From NCBI GenBank assembly GCA_030667105.1, contig DAOUWN010000018.1:1-13370 (forward strand): a DNA stretch of 13,370 nt. Direction: 5' to 3'. Positions 7,001-12,171 of this stretch are shown here, one piece after another. The translations under genes were made by a program, and so were the position numbers. How positions within the stretch are numbered: the first letter of the stretch is position 1; each line of letters begins with the position of its first letter. The DNA is from Deltaproteobacteria bacterium. Its GTDB lineage: Bacteria > Desulfobacterota > Desulfobacteria > C00003060. The notes beneath the pieces are model-generated. The model saw only the letters and a list, made by a program, of their open reading frames with translations, ran no database searches and was not told the DNA's origin.

Positions 7001-8305
7001 TCTTATGTATTTGGAGTCCTGGCCGCCAATCTCGATAATGGTATCCACTTCAGGGTCGAAGTGCATGGCCGCCCGTGCCTGAGCCGAGATTTCATTGATC
7101 ACCACATCTGCTCCAACAAAATCTCCAATAAAGTATCGGCCGCTTCCCGTCACACCCACTCCACAGACGCGCACATTATTGCCCACCTTGCGGGCCATCT
7201 CTTCAAGGCCTGCTCGAACCGTGTCAACTGGTTCCCCCTGGGTATACCAGTACTGTTTGGCAAGCAGTCGTCCCTGTCTGTCAATTAGCACGATATTTGT
7301 GCTGACGGCCCCAACATCAATACCCAGAAATAGATCAACACAATCCCCTGGTTTTATCCCGTAGTATGTATCCGTTGTTTCCTCGTAGCCCTTTCGAGAG
7401 ACCAGGGGTTTCAGGTGGGCTGCACGACTGCGATGTCCGGCCGTCTTAAGGGCGCTCCTGATGCTTTCAACAAGGCGATTCGTGGATTGGGGCAAACCCG
7501 TGGTCCGGCCACGGGCCATAAGGGCTGAGCCAAAAGCGCCCATCACGAGAAAATGCTCCGGGATTATGAGGCTCCCTGCGCCATGTCCCAAGAGCGCCTC
7601 AAAGGCCCTCACCACACCTGGATTGGCAGCCACACCACCCTGGAAGAGAACCGGTTTTTGAAATGGTTTCCCTTTACCCAGGTTGGTAATGAAATTAAGG
7701 GCAAGGGCGTTGCAAAGACCTGCAACGATATCAGATTTCGGCGTGCCTTCCTGCAGGAGGTGGACCATATCACTTTTGGCAAACACGCTGCATCTGCCGG
7801 AAATCCTGGCCGGATGGTCGGCCCGAAGGGCCAGAGTCCCAATGTCTTCAACAGTCATGCCCAGACGGTGTGCCTGCAAGTCAAGAAACGAGCCTGTGCC
7901 TGCTGCGCAAACCTCATTAAGTACATGGTCCGCAATCACGGGTTCACCGGTTTTCGCGTCTCGATTCACAAAAATGAGTTTAGAATCCTGACCGCCGATT
8001 TCGATAATGGTGCGAACATCCGGATAGAGATAACAGGCAGCCCTGGCCTGAGTGACGATCTCATTAATATCCGGCACAGAAAGGATATTGCCCACCAGTT
8101 TCCGGCCGCTTCCTGTGGCGACAATTCCTTCAAAGCCGTCGAATTCGGCGCTTAGTTCCTCCAGGGACCCCAGCAAAACGGGCAACGGCCGTCCCTCGGT
8201 ACGCCTGTACATGGACGTCTTGATCTGTGCTTCGGCGTCAATGATGACTATATTTAAACTCACGGAACCGAGATCGATTCCCATGTACAACTTGGTACTC
8301 GTCAT
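4010..8305 (-). CDS. Fused 2-hydroxyacyl-CoA dehydratase-type activase (two ASKHA modules plus Cys-rich C-terminal half)
   Basis: 1431 residues. Two BcrA/D-BadF/G-HgdC-type ATPase modules stand in tandem. Module 1 (about 7-265) has GIDLGSVSLNIVIID, EIGGQDSK (102-109), NEVCAAGTGSFL (130-141) and GRCSVFAKSDM (170-180). Module 2 (about 326-582) has GIDVGAVSTNIVLID, EIGGQDSK (425-432), NKVCAAGTGSFL (447-458) and ARCTVFMESDL (488-498). Each module keeps both cysteines (133/172, 450/490) that in HgdC-type dimers hold a bridging [4Fe-4S] cluster. CxxCxxxC at 606-613 plus Cys632 opens the DUF2229-like second half, with further Cys pairs at 1069/1076 and 1364/1371 and NFGCGPDSFLMKYME at 932-946. Known activases inject one ATP-driven electron into a dehydratase or reductase partner. 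Here two activases and a possible acceptor-like half share one chain; no separate dehydratase subunits are nearby. The start is ATG with weak GGA upstream. Such giant proteins are known from anaerobes; the substrate is unknown. Confidence 0.92.
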   Translation of the reverse strand: MTSTKLYMGIDLGSVSLNIVIIDAEAQIKTSMYRRTEGRPLPVLLGSLEELSAEFDGFEGIVATGSGRKLVGNILSVPDINEIVTQARAACYLYPDVRTIIEIGGQDSKLIFVNRDAKTGEPVIADHVLNEVCAAGTGSFLDLQAHRLGMTVEDIGTLALRADHPARISGRCSVFAKSDMVHLLQEGTPKSDIVAGLCNALALNFITNLGKGKPFQKPVLFQGGVAANPGVVRAFEALLGHGAGSLIIPEHFLVMGAFGSALMARGRTTGLPQSTNRLVESIRSALKTAGHRSRAAHLKPLVSRKGYEETTDTYYGIKPGDCVDLFLGIDVGAVSTNIVLIDRQGRLLAKQYWYTQGEPVDTVRAGLEEMARKVGNNVRVCGVGVTGSGRYFIGDFVGADVVINEISAQARAAMHFDPEVDTIIEIGGQDSKYIRCNNGQVVDFEMNKVCAAGTGSFLEEQAARLKVPIRKTFSDLALSSGRPADLGARCTVFMESDLIHHQQTGENLSDLTAGLSYAIAYNYLEKVVGAKKVGNRILFQGGVAANQSVAAAFENILGKPLVSPEHHNVTGAQGAALAAMGSERGSSRFAGFHLKDRPYEVKTFECQKCPNLCSIHQIFIDGTLRSYYGSLCGRYDKSSDRHAYAHLPDLFRERRSQLMKCFHEKRDVSEGAGESIGIPRALSFFDYFPFWSTFFSRLGHPLVLSEGTNKSLIERGLSHVPSETCFPVKAVYGHTVDLISKGAGRIILPCEIDHREAGNQKSRSYNCPYVQSLPYMVRAAMGSSVKLLAPIIRWSRSRRELDRVLLDLGKSLGHSAETTGKAIEEAWQLQGDFEKWRKNRGKEILASVGPTDRCLVLLGKTHNIFDPGLNLHLSRKLRQAGHLAIPFDMLPLEEIALADQYENVVWKNTRDLLRALIWMRNDHRFFPVLLTNFGCGPDSFLMKYMEAEIPNKPCLVLEVDDHTGDAGMVTRIEAFLDTLDSAQGTREPVPGRLNLVIKARQRSIDAWNPETDVLKRLENRTLYFPYVSTALCAVVKAAFQAIGLDAQVLPEPDDESEHLGRQVTSGRECHPFIVTCGEFVKLTRKPDFEPERAAILMQNYDGACRFSQYGIGHADLFRRMGLPQIPVIAPLTSTRFDEFSGLFGLRFTKLLWQGWLAAEVLERVRLHVRPYEKNPGETDRFYADGIQGIARAVAQPNGRPSVWSWEVLSALKRAVKALGTVPVDRSEKRPTIGIVGEFYTVLNRWANQDLVQTLEKLGAEVMIHGLAVSNFYSLFSEHYYHRGRLREGKVGSAFYYFLRNQWVMSWVRQAQACLPSELRPFGTLDAKTILRETRPFIYYDIDPVLATLTTRVRRFAASGISGICNLFVLNCMLGNITVPIFKNALRAYQNIPLLHAVYDGQRGTNMITRIEAFMHQAGLYHERHGGERKSA

Positions 8306-8376
8306 ATTCGTCCATCAATGATGGCGATTGAAAAGATGTTTTTGGATCAAAAAAATAGGCCCAAGGTGCAAGGCTA

Positions 8377-8404
8377 AGGGCTCAAGGACATATCCTTGGG
8401 CTTT
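8377..8404. other. Hairpin in the divergent intergenic region
   Basis: A 12-bp stem (8377-8388 with 8393-8404, including three G-U pairs on the plus-strand RNA) closes on a CATA loop around CAAGGA/TCCTTG. CTAAGGGCTC occurs at 8374-8383 and again at 8410-8419, flanking it. It lies 72 bp upstream of the activase start. No T-run follows, so a regulatory or repeat role is more likely than termination. Confidence 0.4.
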
Positions 8405-8528
8405 CAGGCCTAAGGGCTCGCTCAAAAATAACTTCACATTTTGATGCGCCGATCCATCGCGCCTTGCCATGCGTGCGGCTCAACTCCTGAAAATGTAAAC
8501 TTATTTCTTCGCGAACCCTAACGCCTTA
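8404..8528. repeat. Long imperfect palindrome, 39-nt arms
   Basis: Arms 8404-8442 and 8490-8528 are complementary at 30 of 39 positions without gaps, around a 47-nt centre. The best part is AAATAACTTCACATTTT (8426-8442) against AAAATGTAAACTTATTT (8490-8506), 15 of 17 paired. No reading frame is visible inside. The rest of the 368-bp gap 8306-8673 holds the hairpin at 8377 and the promoter at 8603; between 8529 and 8602 nothing else is recognised. Could be a miniature inverted-repeat element or a structured leader. Confidence 0.55.
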
Positions 8529-8602
8529 TGCCGTCGTAGAGCAGGCACTTTGCAACTGACAATCTATCATGCCTCTCTTTTCTTAACAAGGCTGAAAGGC
8601 AT

Positions 8603-8631
8603 TTGACAACATGGGGCTCAGTTGGTACATA
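8603..8631 (+). promoter_or_regulatory. Candidate promoter of the selenoprotein gene
   Basis: TTGACA (8603-8608), 17-bp spacer, then TACATA (8626-8631). The -35 is perfect and the spacing ideal; the -10 matches 3 of 6. Initiation near 8638 would leave a leader of about 36 nt before the start codon. Confidence 0.5.
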
Positions 8632-8673
8632 TTTTCTACTTGCTCCCAATCATGAAAGGAGGGCCTTGATACC

Positions 8674-8901
8674 ATGGCTGACGAAGTTCTCATTTTCGGA
8701 AAAGATACTTGACCCTTCACCACAGCAGCCCGGGAGGCCGCTGCTCGTGAAGGCAAGAACGTGAAGTACCTAAACGTGGCAAACGATTCAAAGCACTTGG
8801 AAACGATGCTTGAGCACTCTGGCGGAAAACGCAGAGTCCCTGTGGTTGTGGAAGGGGGAACAGTAACGATCGGCTTTGAGGGAAAAACCTGAGGTGTTTA
8901 G
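8674..8901 (+). CDS. Glutaredoxin-like selenoprotein with two Sec codons (UXX-star type)
   Basis: A 75-residue protein if TGA at 8710-8712 and at 8890-8892 are read as selenocysteine, with TAG (8899-8901) as true stop. The start ATG follows a strong ribosome binding site, AAAGGAGGG, at 8655-8663. The translation begins MADEVLIFGKDT-U13-PFTTAAREAAAREG and continues NVKYLNVAND (29-38) and RRVPVVVEGG (53-62), ending GFEGKT-U73-GV. This is the thioredoxin/glutaredoxin order: strand, active-site U-P-F-T at the start of helix 1, strand, then the cis-proline VP (55-56). Codons stay open and protein-like across both TGAs. A strong hairpin directly after the first TGA looks like a bacterial SECIS. From memory, small anaerobe proteins ending Sec-X-X-stop are called the UXX-star (seleno)protein family; this fits. 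Likely a cytoplasmic thiol/selenol redox protein; substrate unknown. The gene stands alone, divergent from the activase and convergent with the bactofilin. The second Sec is less certain than the first. Confidence 0.88.
8713..8753 (+). promoter_or_regulatory. SECIS-like hairpin directly after the Sec13 TGA
   Basis: The outer 7-bp stem CCTTCAC (8714-8720) with GTGAAGG (8747-8753) and the inner 6-bp stem AGCAGC (8724-8729) with GCTGCT (8740-8745) are separated by an asymmetric internal loop (3 nt against 1 nt). The apical part CCGGGAGGCC contains adjacent Gs, as SelB-binding loops usually do. It starts 1 nt after the TGA and lies wholly in coding sequence, as bacterial SECIS elements do. Confidence 0.8.
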
Positions 8902-8903
8902 CT

Positions 8904-8930
8904 GTTTGGCCGTCCCGTGAGGATGCAAAA
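8904..8930 (+). promoter_or_regulatory. Candidate second SECIS after the Sec73 TGA
   Basis: TTT-G-G-[C]-CGTCC (8905-8915) pairs with GGATG-C-A-AAA (8921-8930), with one bulged C, one G-A mismatch, one G-U pair, and a 5-nt loop CGTGA. It begins 12 nt after the TGA and, because Sec73 is two codons before TAG, lies in the 3' untranslated region. Weaker than the first hairpin. Confidence 0.4.
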
Positions 8931-8982
8931 TTAAGTGACGGACAGAGCCAAGGAAAGTCACGTTCGGGAAATGTCTCCAGGT

Positions 8983-9360
8983 CTAATCCTGGCCCGCCGG
9001 GACTTCCGTCTTGGGCACCGAGAGGTGGTTCTTGCCCTCAAGGGGCCTGACATTTCCGTTCAACTTGCCGCCGGCTTCCAGGCTTAAGCTCTTACAAATG
9101 ATATTTCCACCAAAATTACCCGTCTGCAAGATTCTCAGGCTCTCATAGGCTGTGACATCACCTTCGAAGTCACCAGCGATAATCATCTCGCGAACTTTCG
9201 CATGGGCAACAACCCGGCTTCCTTCAACAGTAACCACTGCGTTTCCAATAAGAGTTCCTTCCAATACGCCGGCTATGATCAGCTTTCCCTCCGCGTTTAA
9301 GGTCCCTTCTACTTTGAGACCTTTGTCGATGATAGAAAGGCCTCCGGACTTATCCGCCAT
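8983..9360 (-). CDS. Bactofilin (CcmA-like polymerising cytoskeletal protein)
   Basis: 125 residues, a typical bactofilin length. The core (about 8-107) consists of short hydrophobic strands with regular glycine turns, such as LKVEGTLNAEGKLIIAGVLEGT, VVTVEGSRVVAHAKVREMIIAGDFEGDVTAYESLRIL and GNFGGNIICKSLSLEAGGKLNGNV, the signature of the right-handed beta-helix of bactofilins. Short disordered ends flank it (MADKSGG; EGKNHLSVPKTEVPAGQD). Bactofilins form nucleotide-free filaments, usually at the inner membrane, and position peptidoglycan enzymes; CcmA in Helicobacter is required for helical shape. The ATG start lies 11 bp inside the upstream carboxypeptidase gene, with GAGGGG before it, so translation is coupled. 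It is the last gene of the operon. Function as a scaffold for the three upstream proteins is inferred from context. Confidence 0.94.
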   Translation of the reverse strand: MADKSGGLSIIDKGLKVEGTLNAEGKLIIAGVLEGTLIGNAVVTVEGSRVVAHAKVREMIIAGDFEGDVTAYESLRILQTGNFGGNIICKSLSLEAGGKLNGNVRPLEGKNHLSVPKTEVPAGQD

Positions 9361-11188
9361 GACGCACCCCTCTTTCCAAATCGAGCAGGATTGAGCCGAT
9401 GACCATGCTCTCTCTTTGAACTACAATCTTGCATCTGTTACGATCATTTCCGACTTCTCCTGAATCAATCTTTGAGGGAAAAGCCGAGCCATCAGAAAAA
9501 AGACGAACCTTTCTATGAATCCCCTTCAAAAAGGCTTGAACGCCTGCATTTGCAGCAATATTGGTCTTGATGTCGAGGATGTTGATTGTGTCTTGCGGAT
9601 AAATGGGAAGCGTGTCTCCCGCAAAGAGACACTGCTTGACACCCTGGTTTATCTGGAGAATGACGTAGTCAAGCTTCGGTTCTGTTAACTCCACGAAAAG
9701 TCGCCCCAACACGGTCTCGTCGTGGGTTACTACAACCTGATATTTTTTTCCTTTGCCATCGAGTGAATACCACTTCCAGAGATCCCGATCAGTGTGGATA
9801 ACGCAGCCCCGATCCTCCCCTGTATTGTTCTGCCTGTCTCCCACATATCCCTTAAAATTCACTGTGATCTCGGAAGGATCTGCCAGGTTGGTAGTGACAT
9901 CCACCAACTCGAGTCTGTCTCCTTTTACCAATGCCACGCTGGCATGATTCATAAAAAGGTGCTCTTGACTGTTAATCCTTGTGTTAAAAAACATAACTTC
10001 AGGCAGCGCAGAAACCGTATAGGCTGGCCTCTGGCCTGGATCAAGAACGATGTTGATCATGCCGCACGGGTGATGATCTTTCCGGACTATGACCTGAGTT
10101 GGACGCTCAATTCGAATCGGCTTTCCCATGTCATTGAATGTTCCATGATCCAGAACGTCCGCGGTTAAGCCGCGTTTGTAGTTCGCCTCGACGTTGGAGA
10201 TGCTTACGACGTCACCTTGCCTTACGCGCAGCGTATGCCCGTTTGGAATGGCAAAAGGTATGTTACTGTTTACTGCCATGACTATGTATCGCATGACCGG
10301 AGGATCCAGATAGATGCCAGGGGCTTCCGGCACAACGCCTAGAAGCTCCATAAAGGCGTTGATGGCAAGATTGTGGTGGCGCACTTTCGTCTCCAGAGAC
10401 AGAGACTTGCTGCTCTCAATGCCAAACGCAGGGATACCGCACTGAAACAGGGCGTAGTATGTTGCAGATTTCCGCTGCTCCGCGTGAATGGTGTCGGGAT
10501 CTTGTGTACGATGGTTGTTGAAACGGAACCGATGGTCCGGCTTCTTTATGTGGGTATTCATTTTCTCTATGACGCGCCCTGCCATATCGCCCAACTGCAG
10601 AACTTCTCCGGTTTCGGGCACTGTGTACGTATTGCAGTCGGCAATAATCGATTGCCCGTAACGTTTGGGGTTCCTCATAGGGCCTTCCCAACGATCGGAG
10701 TAAAAACCCGAACCGTCATGGAGATTCAGGAGGCAGTCGCTTTCTGAAATGAGCTGTTTCAGGATAGAGACGATTTTGGTCTCATAGTTCTCTTTGGAAC
10801 TCTGGGCAAACTTCCGGTTCATGTCTTCATTGATCTGGCGGCGGTTTAGGACAATGGAATAAAAATTTGCCCGTGGCACGACGATCAGATTCCCTTTGGC
10901 CAGAGCCATATCCGCATAGAGGTCGGCAGACAGAAATCCTCCGGGTTCGTTTCCTTGGATACCTCCTATAAGAAGCAGGGTCTTGCCAGGTTCCTTGCCG
11001 TATATCCTGTAAACATGAAGTTCGTGATCACTGCCCTGAAAAAAAACCTCATGGGTTCGTTTGGCCCAACCCACACAAGGCACCAAGCAAAGGGCAGCGA
11101 CAAGCAACAGCAAAATTCCCGCCCATTTCTTGTTCGAATCTGCAAATGCAAGGACCCTGATCATATGTATTGGGCTTCCCTTTGTCAT
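9350..11188 (-). CDS. M99-family zinc carboxypeptidase (Csd4/Pgp1-like), periplasmic
   Basis: 612 residues. An N-terminal signal peptide or anchor, KKWAGILLLLVAALCLVPCVGWA (20-42), suggests export. The catalytic domain has GGIQGNEPGGF (75-85), so the first metal motif is Gln78-x-x-Glu81, not His-x-x-Glu, as in Helicobacter Csd4. NLHDGSGFY (155-163) gives metal ligand His157, NEDMNRKF (120-127) is conserved, and FGIESSKSL (255-263) gives the catalytic Glu258. Csd4 and Campylobacter Pgp1 cut muropeptide tripeptides to dipeptides and promote helical shape. Beyond the catalytic domain three repeats of a beta module, roughly 300-346, 398-447 and 508-556, share a GD-x-L-x-I-x-D pattern; the protein is longer than Csd4 (about 440 residues). 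The start at 11186-11188 overlaps the upstream stop (ATGA). An internal ATG at 11162-11164 (MIRVLAF) has a better upstream AAGGGAAG and gives a more typical signal peptide. Confidence 0.88.
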   Translation of the reverse strand: MTKGSPIHMIRVLAFADSNKKWAGILLLLVAALCLVPCVGWAKRTHEVFFQGSDHELHVYRIYGKEPGKTLLLIGGIQGNEPGGFLSADLYADMALAKGNLIVVPRANFYSIVLNRRQINEDMNRKFAQSSKENYETKIVSILKQLISESDCLLNLHDGSGFYSDRWEGPMRNPKRYGQSIIADCNTYTVPETGEVLQLGDMAGRVIEKMNTHIKKPDHRFRFNNHRTQDPDTIHAEQRKSATYYALFQCGIPAFGIESSKSLSLETKVRHHNLAINAFMELLGVVPEAPGIYLDPPVMRYIVMAVNSNIPFAIPNGHTLRVRQGDVVSISNVEANYKRGLTADVLDHGTFNDMGKPIRIERPTQVIVRKDHHPCGMINIVLDPGQRPAYTVSALPEVMFFNTRINSQEHLFMNHASVALVKGDRLELVDVTTNLADPSEITVNFKGYVGDRQNNTGEDRGCVIHTDRDLWKWYSLDGKGKKYQVVVTHDETVLGRLFVELTEPKLDYVILQINQGVKQCLFAGDTLPIYPQDTINILDIKTNIAANAGVQAFLKGIHRKVRLFSDGSAFPSKIDSGEVGNDRNRCKIVVQRESMVIGSILLDLERGVRHGG

Positions 11189-12171
11189 TCTCGCAGTATT
11201 TCGGGCACCTGATAAACCTTCTCTAACAGCAGACTCCCTGTTTCTGTAAACACGTAAATAGTCGCGGTCTCGAATCGTTCAACATACTGTATCTGAGGGA
11301 ATGTGCCGCGAACGTACTTGAACCGGGCAATGGAAAAATACTGCCCCCTTTTAAAGATAGTCGGCCTACCATCCTTCAAAGGTGTCCACGGCGAACCCCT
11401 GGCAGGTTCTTGAGACCCCTCTTCGGGTTTGAAAACCACGAATGTGTAGCCCCTAATCTTCCTACCTGGGATCCCAACGTTTTTTAGACTGAACTTAAAT
11501 TTTACCGAACGTGCCGCAATGTCTTGCCAGATTTCGAGATTTTCGGCCAAAAGGTCTTCCGGGGAAAGCGGTTTGGCAGCTTCGTCACCCTCGGCAGGAG
11601 GCTCCCCTGTCGGCTCAGCAGGAGAAGTCTCCTCCGCGTCTTCTACTTCCTCGGATGGGACATCCTTTGCATCTGCACTGGCAAACACAGCGGGAGGTTC
11701 CGCTTTAGATATGGCTATCGGCGGCTTTTTGTCAGCCACTGCTTTATCTTCTGTCTTGGCTGGTTCTGTCTTCTTCTCCAGCCGGACCTTCTTTTCTGGC
11801 TTAACCACTGTATGAGGCTTTGCCTTTTTCTCTGGTTTTGCCTTGGTCTCAAGAAAAGCCAAGCGAATCTGAGCCTCCTCCTTGGCCTTGTTTGCTGCAA
11901 CAAGCTCTGACTGAGCTTGATCCAGACCTTTTACCAAGGATTCGTGCTCAGAGAACATCTTATAATAGGAATACATGGCAAAAACCGCAAAGGCGCAGAT
12001 AGTAGCGAAGCCTACTGTCAGACAGACTATCAATGGTTTTGACAGTGGAAACGAGACAATGTTGCCGAGTTCTCCAACCAAAAGGAGAGTCCAGGACTTA
12101 GCCTCTTTTGGTTCGCGGCGAGGGCTCGTTACTCTCGAATCTTGTGCCATGCTTCCCGATAGATCTTCCAT
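11185..12171 (-). CDS. Single-pass membrane protein with periplasmic beta domain
   Basis: 328 residues, family not recognised. About 44 N-terminal residues rich in Lys/Arg should be cytoplasmic; one membrane helix follows (about 45-67, PLIVCLTVGFATICAFAVFAMYSYY). Then come a predicted coiled coil (about 72-112), a long Lys/Pro/Glu/Ala-rich linker (about 110-205) that could span the periplasm, and a compact strand-rich domain (about 210-328, from NLEIWQDIAARSVKFKFSLKNVG to VYQVPEILRE). The layout, short cytoplasmic tail then helix, linker and small periplasmic domain, resembles Helicobacter Csd5, which links bactofilin CcmA to peptidoglycan. No homology is claimed, only matching architecture and context. 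It overlaps the upstream gene by 43 bp and the downstream gene by 4 bp. An alternative start, MAQDSRV at 12148-12150, would shorten it by seven residues. Confidence 0.85.
   Translation of the reverse strand: MEDLSGSMAQDSRVTSPRREPKEAKSWTLLLVGELGNIVSFPLSKPLIVCLTVGFATICAFAVFAMYSYYKMFSEHESLVKGLDQAQSELVAANKAKEEAQIRLAFLETKAKPEKKAKPHTVVKPEKKVRLEKKTEPAKTEDKAVADKKPPIAISKAEPPAVFASADAKDVPSEEVEDAEETSPAEPTGEPPAEGDEAAKPLSPEDLLAENLEIWQDIAARSVKFKFSLKNVGIPGRKIRGYTFVVFKPEEGSQEPARGSPWTPLKDGRPTIFKRGQYFSIARFKYVRGTFPQIQYVERFETATIYVFTETGSLLLEKVYQVPEILRE

Noticed and set aside
4034..8321. Many plus-strand open frames opposite the activase gene, up to 200 codons
   Set aside because: They are antisense shadows of a long, well-supported gene and show no domain, start signal or coding pattern of their own.
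8674..8712. Reading the 8674 gene as a pseudogene broken by a nonsense mutation or sequencing error
   Set aside because: TGA falls at the redox-active position, is followed at once by a strong SECIS-like hairpin, and the downstream frame keeps the cis-Pro loop and a second TGA giving U-G-V-stop; chance decay would not give this combination.
8902..8982. Bidirectional terminator between the convergent selenoprotein and bactofilin genes
   Set aside because: GTGAC/GTCAC (8935-8961) pairs only 5 bp across a wide loop with no T-run on either strand.
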